Origin: Flavobacterium flabelliforme
GTDB taxonomy: Bacteria; Bacteroidota; Bacteroidia; Flavobacteriales; Flavobacteriaceae
Direction: 5' to 3'
Length of the DNA stretch: 64,000 bases
NCBI RefSeq assembly: GCF_017948675.1
Contig: NZ_JAGFBU010000003.1
Location: 383,850 to 447,849, forward strand
A program made the position numbers and the translations under genes. This document shows, one piece after another, positions 26,061 to 35,447 of the stretch; the first letter of the stretch is position 1, and every line of letters starts with the position of its first letter. A model generated the notes under the pieces. That model was not told where the DNA came from and did not search any database. It was given only the letters and a program-made list of their open reading frames with translations.

Positions 26061-26634
26061 ATATGATGTTTTTGAACTTGTTACTCATGTAAGAAAGTGT
26101 CCAGAACTTTTTTTTAAATCGTCAAGCTTTTTAGTAAAGGAAGGACTGAATTCGATAGCGTTGCTTTGTGATACCTACAGAACGGTAAGCGGTAATTTTT
26201 TAAATACGGTATTTAAAATACCATCAGGCGATCATTTAAAAGCCATTGGAGAGAATCATTGGCGCGCTATTCATATTTCTACTTGGTTACTTAGCCATCA
26301 GGACTTTAAGAATGCCTCTTTTGCTGAAGAAAAATTATATGATTTTTGGTTTGAAGAATTGCGTCACGCTTCACCTTATGTAAAATTTAACGAATGGGTC
26401 AGCGATGATGAGCGTGCCGAAGAGATGGTGAGGCTGTTATTAAATTGTTGTCAAATACTTCCTAACGGAGAAAATCCTGAAGAAGCAGCTGATAAATTAT
26501 CCTCATTAAACAGTGCAGAACGCCATAACGTTTTAAAAAAATCCTATAAAGCAAATGAAAGAATAATGGATATTAAAAGACAAATGGAAGAGAAAAGAGC
26601 CCGTGAGGCAGCAAATACGTATGGACGCGAGTAG
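26053..26634 (+). CDS. Uncharacterised protein of the MoxR-vWA operon
   Basis: A 193-residue, mainly helical protein that I do not recognise. Visible features are HWRAIHISTWLLSHQDF (about 77-93), FWFEELRHASPYVKFNEWV and a charged C-terminal helix (RIMDIKRQMEEKRAREAANT). It overlaps the upstream stop by 8 bases and the next start by 14 bases, so it is translated with the operon. Nothing suggests an enzyme. Confidence 0.72.
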   Translation: MSKYDVFELVTHVRKCPELFFKSSSFLVKEGLNSIALLCDTYRTVSGNFLNTVFKIPSGDHLKAIGENHWRAIHISTWLLSHQDFKNASFAEEKLYDFWFEELRHASPYVKFNEWVSDDERAEEMVRLLLNCCQILPNGENPEEAADKLSSLNSAERHNVLKKSYKANERIMDIKRQMEEKRAREAANTYGRE

Positions 26635-27982
26635 TAAGCCACAAATAGCATTAACAGACGAGGAACGTTTTCCTCTGTTAGATGATTTAAGTTTTTTAAA
26701 TGCACTTAAACAAGATGAATTTGCTCCAAAATTTAATTTTAAAAGTGGTGATCGATTAGATGCTGTAAATCTTTCAAAAGTTAAAGCATATAAAAAGAAA
26801 AATTGTGAGGAAAAATCATTTTGGACGCAAGAGCAGACTCCAATTTGGTTAAACGAATATTTAAAATGGAGTAGTGAAACTGTTCCATTTTATAAAAATA
26901 AATCCAATATTTTAAATTCTTTTCCAACAACCAACAGAGATGATATTAGAAAAAATCCTCATTTATTTGTTTCAGATGAGGCAGATTTATACGAGCTCTT
27001 AGTTTATCATACTTCCGGCTCAACAGGTCCGAAATTAGATGTGCTTTTTGATGCTGTTTCGCAGGCAAGTTGGGTTCCACAAATAGAATCCATTCTCCAA
27101 GATTTTAATATTTCAATAACTTCATGCAAAAAAACTGTAGCAATTGCTTTGATTTGCGCTCAAGAAAAAACATTGACTTATGCCTCTTTATCAGCCTACT
27201 TAAAAGGTGCAGGAATTTTAAAAATAAACCTAAATACATCAGATTGGAATCATCCTGATGATGCTGTAAAATATCTAGAGAAATTCAACCCGCAAATCTT
27301 AACAGGCGATCCGCTGGCTTTTATGGCATTGTTGGATCTAAAGCCTAAATTGACTCCAAAAGCTATGGTTTCTTCGGCTATGAAATTGACAAAAGGTACT
27401 AAAGATACTTTAGAAAGTTATTTTAAATGTCCCGTAATCGATCTTTATTCCCTGACGGAATGTAGAAATATAGCTTATGCAACTGGAATTGGTCATAAAG
27501 TTATAAGACCCGATTTGTATTTAGAAATTTTCGATGAATTTGATGATATTGCGCTTCCTTATGGCGAGAGAGGTGAACTAGTAGTTACTGGAGGAAGCAA
27601 TCCTTTTCTTCCTTTAATACGATACAGAACAGGTGATTTTTGCAGATTAAAAATAGAAAATGGTATTCCGTTTTTGATTGACTTAGAAGCCCGAAATCCT
27701 GTTGTTTTTAATACAAAATCAGGAATTAAAATCAACAATATTGATGTTTCTAATGTTTTGTCCGAGATACCTTTGGCTGGCTTTAAAATGCATCAGAGAA
27801 AAGATAAGTTAATTCAGTTTATTGGCTATTCTAATGAGGTTACTGCTGAGGTAATTATAGATTTATTGAATATTATTTTTAAAAATGACATCAACCTTGA
27901 TGTAGAAATTCAAAAAATATCTCAAAATAATGATGTAGAAAAAACTAAGTACTCTTCGGAGTTAATTAGCTTTTGTGATTAA
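26621..27982 (+). CDS. Adenylate-forming enzyme, PaaK / coenzyme F390 synthetase-like
   Basis: A 453-residue ANL-superfamily protein. The AMP-binding loop HTSGSTGPK starts at H130, YSLTECR near 276-282 is the A5-like motif, and GERGELVVTGGSNPFLPLIRYRTGDF carries the conserved Asp that binds the ribose. It should activate a carboxylate, or similar group, as an acyl-AMP. The substrate is unknown; it lacks phenylacetate-pathway neighbours. A preceding in-frame GTG lies 18 bases upstream; the ATG at 26621 is preferred. It closes the operon, with a hairpin at 28059. Confidence 0.82.
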   Translation: MDASSKPQIALTDEERFPLLDDLSFLNALKQDEFAPKFNFKSGDRLDAVNLSKVKAYKKKNCEEKSFWTQEQTPIWLNEYLKWSSETVPFYKNKSNILNSFPTTNRDDIRKNPHLFVSDEADLYELLVYHTSGSTGPKLDVLFDAVSQASWVPQIESILQDFNISITSCKKTVAIALICAQEKTLTYASLSAYLKGAGILKINLNTSDWNHPDDAVKYLEKFNPQILTGDPLAFMALLDLKPKLTPKAMVSSAMKLTKGTKDTLESYFKCPVIDLYSLTECRNIAYATGIGHKVIRPDLYLEIFDEFDDIALPYGERGELVVTGGSNPFLPLIRYRTGDFCRLKIENGIPFLIDLEARNPVVFNTKSGIKINNIDVSNVLSEIPLAGFKMHQRKDKLIQFIGYSNEVTAEVIIDLLNIIFKNDINLDVEIQKISQNNDVEKTKYSSELISFCD

Positions 27983-28058
27983 AAAAAGTTCTTTTAAGAA
28001 TTATTTAAAAACTGCTTAAGAAGTATTTTGTTTTACATTAATTTTTTTAAAGAACCAC

Positions 28059-28090
28059 AAATCTAAAATTTTTTCAAAATTTTAGATTTT
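28059..28090 (+). terminator. Hairpin after the MoxR-vWA operon
   Basis: AAATCTAAAATTTT (28059-28072) is perfectly complementary to AAAATTTTAGATTT (28076-28089) around a 3-nt loop. It is AU-rich and has only a short T run, so termination is probable but not certain. The rest of the 310-base gap before mnmE holds no supported gene. Confidence 0.5.
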
Positions 28091-28292
28091 AGATGATATA
28101 GTATTTAAAGAATATTATAATACCGTTGACAATTTAAAATTAGAAATAGTTATGCTAAATTATTTAATGGTTTTGAAAGAAGAATTATATCAAAAAGAAT
28201 AGCTATTACTGTATTTCAATATAGCAATAAATTCATATTTGACAGGCCAATTAATAATATTAAAATCAATTAATTTTACCCAACAGGTTATA

Positions 28293-29696
28293 TTATTTCC
28301 CAATACAGAAATTAGCAAAAATATTACCCAACAACTCATCGTTAGAAACTTGACCAGTAATGGTCCCAAATTGATACAAAGCTTCCTTAATATCAAGTGC
28401 CATTAAGTCGCTAGAAAGGTTATTTTCTAAACCATATTTTACTTTCTGAATTTCATCTAATGCTTTTAGTAAGGAGTCGTAATGTCTTGTATTAGTTACA
28501 ATTGTTTCATTATTTCGTAGAGCTCCTGTATTAACAAAGGATAGTAATTGATTTTTTAAATCATCGACTCCAATATTTTGTTTAGCAGAAATTAGTAAGA
28601 TGTTTGGGATTTGAGTTTGCAGATTTAGGATTTGTTCGTCAGAATATAAATCCTTTTTGTTCCCTATAATAATTAAAGGTTTCAATGGGAACTGATTTTT
28701 TATTTTTTCAATTTCCAGCTGTACTTGTTTTATGTTTTCAGTATCTAATGTTCCTCCTTTTGGTGTAAGCGGACTCAAATAGATCACCACTTGAGCTTGT
28801 TCGATTTTTTCAAAAGTTTTGCGGATTCCAATACTTTCAACTACATCTTGCGTTTCGCGAATTCCTGCCGTATCTATAAATCTAAATCCGATGCCTCCAA
28901 TGACCAATTCATCTTCGATAGTGTCACGTGTAGTTCCAGCAATTTCAGATACAATCGCGCGTTCTTCATTTAATAAAGCATTCAAAAGAGTTGATTTCCC
29001 AACGTTTGGTTCACCAACAATCGCAACTGGAATTCCGTTTTTGATTACGTTTCCAACAGCAAAGGAATCAATCAGTCTTTTTAGTACAAATTCGATTCGG
29101 TTTAGTAATTCATGAAATTGTGCTCTATCGGCAAATTCGACATCTTCTTCGGCAAAGTCCAATTCGAGTTCAATAAGCGAAGCAAAATTTAATAATTCCT
29201 CTCTTAACTTGGCTATTTCGTTAGAGAAACCACCGCGCATTTGCTGCATAGCGATTTGGTGCGATGCTTCATTGTCGGACGAAATTAAATCGGCTACCGC
29301 TTCTGCTTGAGATAAATCGAGTTTACCGTTTAGGAAAGCTCTTAAAGTAAATTCTCCTGGATCCGCCATGCGACAGCCTTTTCTTAACAATAACTGAATA
29401 ATTTGTTGCTGAATATAGGTTGAACCATGACAAGAAATCTCAATTGTATTTTCACCCGTATAGGAATTAGGACCTTTAAATAGCGATATCAAAACTTCGT
29501 CTAAAGTTTTGTTACCGTCCATAATATGACCTAAATGTAAAGTATGTGTTTTTTGAGTGGTTAGTTCTTTATTTTTTATAGATTTAAAAACAGAATTTCC
29601 AATAGTAATGGCATCTTGTCCGGAAATTCGAATTATGGCTATAGCCCCAGCTCCTGAAGGAGTTGCAAGCGCTACTATGGAATCATTAGGAATCAT
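28293..29696 (-). CDS. mnmE: tRNA modification GTPase MnmE
   Basis: A 467-residue GTPase that works with MnmG to place carboxymethylaminomethyl (or related) groups on U34 of some tRNAs. The N-terminal folate-binding domain opens with IVALATPSGAGAIAIIRISG. The G domain has GEPNVGKSTLLNALL (G1), DTAGIRET (G3) and NKKD (G4), and the protein ends with the obligatory CIGK tail. The ATG at 29696 is used because the 15 residues of the longer frame do not match the family. It is convergent with the MoxR operon. Confidence 0.97.
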   Translation of the reverse strand: MIPNDSIVALATPSGAGAIAIIRISGQDAITIGNSVFKSIKNKELTTQKTHTLHLGHIMDGNKTLDEVLISLFKGPNSYTGENTIEISCHGSTYIQQQIIQLLLRKGCRMADPGEFTLRAFLNGKLDLSQAEAVADLISSDNEASHQIAMQQMRGGFSNEIAKLREELLNFASLIELELDFAEEDVEFADRAQFHELLNRIEFVLKRLIDSFAVGNVIKNGIPVAIVGEPNVGKSTLLNALLNEERAIVSEIAGTTRDTIEDELVIGGIGFRFIDTAGIRETQDVVESIGIRKTFEKIEQAQVVIYLSPLTPKGGTLDTENIKQVQLEIEKIKNQFPLKPLIIIGNKKDLYSDEQILNLQTQIPNILLISAKQNIGVDDLKNQLLSFVNTGALRNNETIVTNTRHYDSLLKALDEIQKVKYGLENNLSSDLMALDIKEALYQFGTITGQVSNDELLGNIFANFCIGK

Positions 29697-29869
29697 ATAT
29701 ATCAATTTATGCAAAAGTAAGGAAAAATGCCATGGCAACAAGGACAGACTAAAGAATCCCGCGGCATTATTTTTTTGTTAAATATTCTTCAAACTGATAA
29801 TTATCATTCTATTTTGGTTTTTGTTTTGTAAATTTATATAAATAATTGATTTGCAATAAATTAAATAGT

Positions 29870-30703
29870 ATGTCTAAAAAAATCCTTTTTCCAACTGACT
29901 TTTCACAAGCTTCAAAAAATGCATTTATTTATGCTTTACAATTAGCTGACTCTATTCATGCTGAGGTAATTACCTTACATGTGTATCAAGTTCCACAAGC
30001 TAATTTTGTAAATGCAGCGGAATATTTACACGAAATATATGACGTAACTGAACTTAGTAATTTTGAGAATTACAAAGATCAAGTACCTGCATTGCGCGAT
30101 ATAGCCGCAGCAAATAATTTAAGTCACATCAAAATTAGTCATGTATTGCTTTCGGGTAATTTAGTACAAGAGATTAAAAAAATGACAACCAAAGAAAAAT
30201 TTGATTTTGTAGTGATGGGAACTAAAGGCGGATCTAGTCTTGAAGAAACTTTTTTTGGCACTAATGCTACTAAAGTTATGAGTGACGTAAATGCGGTAGT
30301 ACTTGTTATTCCAAAAGATTGCCAATACAAACCCATTCAAAAAATGCTTTTTCTTACTCAATATAAAACTGAGGATACGCTTTCTTTTCAAATAATGCTC
30401 TCTCTTGCCGAAACATTCAATGCTGCGGTAGATTGTCTTCAAATTGTTTCAAAAGAAAAGCAAAATAAAGCGAATTGTATGGAGGAATGGAAGGAAATGA
30501 CAAAAGGCAAAGAAGTTGCTTTTTTAACAATCGAAGGTGAGGATACGGAAGGTTTAATATTAAGTTTTATAGAATCACATACAATTGATATGATTGCGAT
30601 GCATGTGTACCATAAAACCTTCTTTGAAAAATTATTTGAAACGAGTCTTTCAAAAAAATTAGCTTTTCATATTAACATTCCAGTAGTAGCTATTTCTGAA
30701 TAA
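29870..30703 (+). CDS. Universal stress protein, two-domain, copy 1
   Basis: A 277-residue UspA-family protein. The first half carries ILFPTDFSQASKNAFIYAL at the N-terminus and FVMGTKGGSSLEETFFGTNA, the ATP-binding G-2x-G-9x-type loop in modified form. The second half is a weaker Usp repeat (MAMHVYHKTFFEKLF). Cytoplasmic; probably binds nucleotide under stress or starvation. The ATG at 29870 is chosen, as the earlier TTG frame adds eight odd residues. A paralogue follows 71 bases later. Confidence 0.88.
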   Translation: MSKKILFPTDFSQASKNAFIYALQLADSIHAEVITLHVYQVPQANFVNAAEYLHEIYDVTELSNFENYKDQVPALRDIAAANNLSHIKISHVLLSGNLVQEIKKMTTKEKFDFVVMGTKGGSSLEETFFGTNATKVMSDVNAVVLVIPKDCQYKPIQKMLFLTQYKTEDTLSFQIMLSLAETFNAAVDCLQIVSKEKQNKANCMEEWKEMTKGKEVAFLTIEGEDTEGLILSFIESHTIDMIAMHVYHKTFFEKLFETSLSKKLAFHINIPVVAISE

Positions 30704-30774
30704 GGAATTGCTTTTTAAGAGAAGAATTTTTAAACTCAATAATATTTGATTAAATATATTTTAAACTATACAAA

Positions 30775-31608
30775 ATGAAGAAAATTTTATTTCCAACCGA
30801 TTTTTCCGAAACAGCAACTAATGCTTTTGTGCACGCTTTAGAATTTGCAAAAAAGGTAAATGCTGAAATCATTCTTTTACACACTTTTGATCTACCTGTT
30901 TATGACAATCAGTTTTTTCCTGAAAACTATGCTGTGATTTACAATTCTTTAGAGTTGTCCCAGTTTGAGATGTTTAAAAACGAAATTCCAAAACTTCGCG
31001 CCATTGCCGAAGAACGCCATTTGGATAAAGTTAAACTATCACATCGACTTATGGATGGTGATTTATTGCATAACATAAAAAAATCAATTAAAGATGATGC
31101 TATTGATTTTGTAGTAATGGGAACGGCTGGCGCTACTGGATGGGAATCTTTTTTTATAGGAACCAATACAGGATCAGTAATTACAGGTATTGATGTGCCA
31201 ATGTTATGCGTTCCAGTAGAAGCCAAGTTTAAGAAAATTGAGATCATCGGTTTTACTACTCGCTTTAGACCTAAAGATAAAAAAGCACTTAAAATGGTGC
31301 TAGATATTGCTAAAAAAACCAAAGCTAAAGTAAAATGCTTGTACGTAAAAACCAGTAATTCTGATGTTACCAAAGAAACTATTAAAAGCTGGGAAAAAGA
31401 ATTTAGTGCAGATCCAATAGATTTTTATGTGATTCATAGTGATGATGTACAAGAAATAATTTTAGATTTTATAATGTATAAAGAGCTCGATATTTTGACG
31501 ATGCTTACCTACAAAAGAGGATTTTTTGAAGGACTTTTTAAACCAAGTTTGACTAAAAAAATTGCTGTTAATAATGAAATTCCAATTCTAGCAATTCCAA
31601 TTGATTAA
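30775..31608 (+). CDS. Universal stress protein, two-domain, copy 2
   Basis: A 277-residue paralogue of the upstream protein, the same length and aligned from end to end: ILFPTDFSETATNAFVHAL, then VVMGTAGATGWESFFIGTNTGSVI, then a degenerate second Usp domain ending in FEGLFKPSLTKKIAVNNEIP. A tandem duplication is the simplest origin. It could form heterodimers with copy 1. Nothing in the region shows the controlling signal. Confidence 0.88.
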   Translation: MKKILFPTDFSETATNAFVHALEFAKKVNAEIILLHTFDLPVYDNQFFPENYAVIYNSLELSQFEMFKNEIPKLRAIAEERHLDKVKLSHRLMDGDLLHNIKKSIKDDAIDFVVMGTAGATGWESFFIGTNTGSVITGIDVPMLCVPVEAKFKKIEIIGFTTRFRPKDKKALKMVLDIAKKTKAKVKCLYVKTSNSDVTKETIKSWEKEFSADPIDFYVIHSDDVQEIILDFIMYKELDILTMLTYKRGFFEGLFKPSLTKKIAVNNEIPILAIPID

Positions 31609-31777
31609 GCAATAAGCATATTTTATTAAATGAACTTTATCTAAAATGGATTTATAAAATTAAATAAAGAGGACATTTAGTTTTGTAATTCATTTTCGTA
31701 ATTGCTCTTGGTTTTTGTGTTTGTCATTGCTATTCATTTTTCAAATTGATTATATTTGTAATTCACTAAAAGTAGCA

Positions 31778-33550
31778 ATGGACATATACAAAATCAAAAA
31801 GGAAGAATATTCAGTTCAATTAAATACAATTAACAAAAAGTACAATACTATTAGTTTTTTTAGACTAATTGCTATTGTACTTTTTTTAGTTTCTATTTAT
31901 TATTATCTCAAAACGAGTGCAACAATTTATGTTGCTTCTGCAATACTTTTTTTTGTTTCTTTTATAGTTTTAATGCGAATACATTCTAAATTACAATTCA
32001 AGAAACAAGTGACACAAGCTTTATTTGCAATAAATAAAGATGAAATCACCTATTTAGAGAGAGAAAAAATTCCTTTTGAAAACGGAATTGAGTTTAATGA
32101 TTTTCAGCATCCATACGCTTATGATTTAGATATTTTTGGAGAACATTCTTTATTTCAGAATGTAAATCGTACGGCTACTTTCATCGGAAAAAAAATATTA
32201 GCTACTAAATTGCTTAAAATATCTTCTAATGAAGAAATTATCCAGAATCACGAAGCCATAAAAGAACTTACTGAAAAGTTAGATTGGCGTCAGGAATTTT
32301 TGGCTTTTGCCAAAGTAAGCAATGACAGTCAATCCAATTACCAAACTTTACTAAAATGGAGTTTGTTTAATAGTGCACCGTTATCTAAGTTCACCGTTTT
32401 TATCTCATACTTTTTGCCCGTTATTTTTCTGCTCAATATTATTGGTTATATCGTGACATCAAATGTTACTTTTGCGTCGATTTTGTCTTATTTATTTGTT
32501 ATAAATCTTGTCGTTTTAGGTGTATTTACGAAAAGAATTCAGCTTGAAGTTGCTAATTCTTCTAATATTGACAAAACCATTGGACAATATAGTTTGCTGT
32601 TGAAAAAAATTGAAGAGGAGACATTTACGTCTCAAAAGCTCATCAGTTTACAGCAAAAACTAACCTTTAAAAAAGAAAATGCTAGTGTACATTTTAAACA
32701 ATTATCAAGTTTGTTTTCTAATATGGATACCATTGGTAATTTGATAACCGCAATTCTTTTTAACGGAACTTTTCTTTTTAACTTGCATGTTTTTAAATCA
32801 TTAGTGCAATGGAAAACAGATCATGCCGAAGCGCTAGAAGATTGGTTAGGAATTATAGGAGAATTTGAAGTGCTAAATAGTTTAGCGAACTTATCCTACA
32901 ACAATCCTGACTTTGTTTATCCTACTTTAAACACCAACTTTGAGATTGATTTTACTGATTTAAGTCATCCTTTATTGAACCAAACGACTAGAATAGGAAA
33001 TGATGTTCGTTTTTATCCTCAATCTTTTATGATTTTAACGGGTTCTAATATGTCTGGAAAAAGTACATTTTTACGCAGTCTAGGGATTAATATGGTTCTC
33101 ACAGGAATGGGTTCAGTAGTTTGTGCCAAGCAAGCCAATGTGCATCCTTTACCGGTTTTAGTTTCGATGCGTTTATCCGATTCTTTGTCAGATAGCGAAT
33201 CGTATTTTTTCGCTGAAATCAAGCGTTTAAAACAAATTATGGATCAATTAGAAAAGCAACCCGCTTTTGTTTTATTAGATGAAATATTGCGAGGAACGAA
33301 TTCTGATGACAAGCGAAATGGGACAATTGAAGTGGTTAAAAAGGTAATTGCTCAAAAAGCCATAGGAGCGATTGCTACGCACGATATTGAAGTTTGCTTG
33401 ACAACTAATGATTATCCAGATTTATTAACTAATAAATGTTTTGAAGTAGAAATCATCAATAACGATCTGCATTTTGACTATAAACTTAGAGATGGAATTT
33501 GCAAAAACAGAAGTGCTACTTTTTTAATGAAAAAAATGGGAGTCATTTAG
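31778..33550 (+). CDS. Membrane-anchored MutS-family ATPase
   Basis: A 590-residue protein. Two pairs of hydrophobic segments (about residues 24-65 and 205-255) predict membrane anchoring. The C-terminal third is a MutS domain V ATPase: Walker A TGSNMSGKSTFLRSLG (K428), FAEIKRLKQIMDQL, Walker B FVLLDEILRGTNSDDKRNG and the AIATHDIEVC switch. The mismatch-binding and connector domains are absent, and it is too short for MutS1. It belongs to the MutS-like group of Bacteroidota whose function is unknown. The start at 31778 follows a TATATTTG element at 31751-31758. Confidence 0.82.
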   Translation: MDIYKIKKEEYSVQLNTINKKYNTISFFRLIAIVLFLVSIYYYLKTSATIYVASAILFFVSFIVLMRIHSKLQFKKQVTQALFAINKDEITYLEREKIPFENGIEFNDFQHPYAYDLDIFGEHSLFQNVNRTATFIGKKILATKLLKISSNEEIIQNHEAIKELTEKLDWRQEFLAFAKVSNDSQSNYQTLLKWSLFNSAPLSKFTVFISYFLPVIFLLNIIGYIVTSNVTFASILSYLFVINLVVLGVFTKRIQLEVANSSNIDKTIGQYSLLLKKIEEETFTSQKLISLQQKLTFKKENASVHFKQLSSLFSNMDTIGNLITAILFNGTFLFNLHVFKSLVQWKTDHAEALEDWLGIIGEFEVLNSLANLSYNNPDFVYPTLNTNFEIDFTDLSHPLLNQTTRIGNDVRFYPQSFMILTGSNMSGKSTFLRSLGINMVLTGMGSVVCAKQANVHPLPVLVSMRLSDSLSDSESYFFAEIKRLKQIMDQLEKQPAFVLLDEILRGTNSDDKRNGTIEVVKKVIAQKAIGAIATHDIEVCLTTNDYPDLLTNKCFEVEIINNDLHFDYKLRDGICKNRSATFLMKKMGVI

Positions 33551-33600
33551 CATTAAAATAGTGAAGTAATTAATAGAATTTAGAATTTACTATATTGAGA

Positions 33601-34074
33601 ATGGTGACAATTGAACAAAACATAAAAACAGCTGGATTGGTAACTCAATTAACCAAATCTCAAAAAGAGAATTTTATAATTATTAGCAAACATTGGATCG
33701 CCTTTAATGCAGAATTAAAAAAGCACAATCTAAATCAGTATTCTGGAAATTGGGTTAAATATGGAATTACTTTTAAAGTTGAAAACGAGTATTTTTATCT
33801 AACCGCTATTCCTAATAACAAACAAATTTTTCCAGACCATTTTATTAATTTCGAAATTTCAAAAGGCAATTATGAAATTTTCGTACATCAAGGTGCGATG
33901 CAAGATATTAAACAAACACTAAATCATATTTATAAAACGATTATTCCTGATTTGAATTTAAAGATTGAAGATCATGAAAAAAAAGGTTTTTTGCACTTTG
34001 AAAAATATGATTACCGTTTTCAATGGAACAATCCCAAATCAGTAATCGAAATTTATTTGCCTCTAAAAAAATAA
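33601..34074 (+). CDS. GyrI-like small-molecule-binding domain protein
   Basis: A 157-residue protein with the layout of an AraC-effector-binding/GyrI-like domain and no DNA-binding part: YEIFVHQGAMQDIKQTLNHI (about 98-117) and a C-terminal FEKYDYRFQWNNPKSVIEIYLPLK, where a Glu near the end binds ligands in this fold. It may sequester small cationic molecules. ATG at 33601. It stands 50 bases after the MutS-like gene and ends before a bidirectional terminator. Confidence 0.65.
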   Translation: MVTIEQNIKTAGLVTQLTKSQKENFIIISKHWIAFNAELKKHNLNQYSGNWVKYGITFKVENEYFYLTAIPNNKQIFPDHFINFEISKGNYEIFVHQGAMQDIKQTLNHIYKTIIPDLNLKIEDHEKKGFLHFEKYDYRFQWNNPKSVIEIYLPLKK

Positions 34075-34136
34075 TTTCTAACTATTACTAATTATTAAAG
34101 AAGTTATTTATCAAGCAAATGGTTATTTATAGCAAT

Positions 34137-34171
34137 AAAAAAGCCGTTTCGAGAAATCGAAACGGCTTTTT
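34137..34171. terminator. Bidirectional terminator between the GyrI-like gene and dnaN
   Basis: AAAAAGCCGTTTCGA pairs perfectly with TCGAAACGGCTTTTT around a GAAA tetraloop (34153-34156), with A and T runs on both sides, so it can serve both convergent genes. Confidence 0.85.
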
Positions 34172-34225
34172 CAAATATAAAAATTGGTTTGGTTAATAGC
34201 GTATTTTGATAACTAAAATATTTTA

Positions 34226-35344
34226 TTAGCTATTTAACATTACTGGCATTACCAGCATAGTTACTGTTTCGCCTTCTTCTAAACCATCAACAGGTGTTAG
34301 AATTCCAGCTCTATTTGGTAAAGACATTTCTAACATGATCATATCAGACTGCAAGTTAGTTAACATTTCTGTAAGAAAACGAGAATTGTAACCTATTTGC
34401 ATATCGTCTCCTTGATAATCACAAGTCAATCTTTCTTCAGCTTTATTAGAATAATCAATATCTTCCGCAGAAACATTTAGTTCAGCACCAGCAATTTTCA
34501 ATCGAATTTGGTGTGTGGTTTTGTTTGAGAAGATAGCTACACGACGTACTGAACTCAAAAATTGAGAACGGTCTATCATTAATTTATTTGGGTTTTCCTT
34601 TGGAATAACCGCTTCGTAATTTGGATATTTACCGTCAATCAAACGACACATTAAAACGTAGTTGTCAAAAGAAAAAGTAGCATTTGAATCATTATATTCA
34701 ATTTTTACTTCCGCATCAGAAGTTCCAAGAATATTCTTTAAAATATTTAAAGGTTTCTTTGGCATAATGAAATCAGCTACTTGTGACGCAGTTACATCTG
34801 TTCTTGCGTATTTTACTAATTTATGTGCATCTGTTGCAACGAAAATTAATCCTTGTGGTGAAAACTGGAAGAAAACTCCAGACATCACCGGACGTAAATC
34901 ATCATTTCCGGCTGCAAAAATAGTTTTACTGATGGCTGTTGCCAAAACATCGGCAGGAACAAGCGTTACTGAAGGATCGTCTAAACTAACAGATTTAGGA
35001 AATTCATCACCTGGAGCATAAGCTAATGCATATTTTCCAGAATTAGAACTAATCTCTATAGTACTATTTTCTTCAACAGTGAATGTTAAGGGTTGCTCAG
35101 GGAAAGTCTTAAGGATTTCCAAAAGTAATTTTGCAGGAACTGCAACACTACCTTTACTTTCAGAATCAATTCCTAAAGTTGCAGACATAGTGGTCTCTAA
35201 ATCTGAAGCAGAAACCGTCAATACACTATGATCCAATTCAAATAAAAAGTTATCTAAAATAGGTAAGGTGTTACTACTGTTGATCACGTTACCTAATACT
35301 TGTAATTGCTTTAATAAGTACGAACTCGATATTATAAATTTCAT
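34226..35344 (-). CDS. dnaN: DNA polymerase III subunit beta (sliding clamp)
   Basis: A 372-residue clamp of normal length. It has three clamp domains, opening with MKFIISSSYLLKQLQVLGNVI, with RPVMSGVFFQFSPQGLIFVATDAHKL in the middle domain, and the C-terminal LLMPVMLNS-type ending (VMPVMLNS) that forms the partner-binding pocket. It tethers Pol III to DNA. It is not next to dnaA here, as is usual in Flavobacteria. A -7 element TATATTTG lies on the minus strand at 35401-35408. Confidence 0.96.
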   Translation of the reverse strand: MKFIISSSYLLKQLQVLGNVINSSNTLPILDNFLFELDHSVLTVSASDLETTMSATLGIDSESKGSVAVPAKLLLEILKTFPEQPLTFTVEENSTIEISSNSGKYALAYAPGDEFPKSVSLDDPSVTLVPADVLATAISKTIFAAGNDDLRPVMSGVFFQFSPQGLIFVATDAHKLVKYARTDVTASQVADFIMPKKPLNILKNILGTSDAEVKIEYNDSNATFSFDNYVLMCRLIDGKYPNYEAVIPKENPNKLMIDRSQFLSSVRRVAIFSNKTTHQIRLKIAGAELNVSAEDIDYSNKAEERLTCDYQGDDMQIGYNSRFLTEMLTNLQSDMIMLEMSLPNRAGILTPVDGLEEGETVTMLVMPVMLNS

Positions 35345-35447
35345 CTGTTTTGTTTTATTTTTTAACGCATTTATTTAAATTCTAAATACGATACATTTTA
35401 CAAATATATCGTAAACTATTCTAGTTTGGAAACTTTTTTATCAACAT

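Noticed and set aside
28152..28202. 16-codon ORF (MLNYLMVLKEELYQKE)
   Set aside because: Too short, with no supporting signal, in AT-rich DNA where such frames arise by chance.
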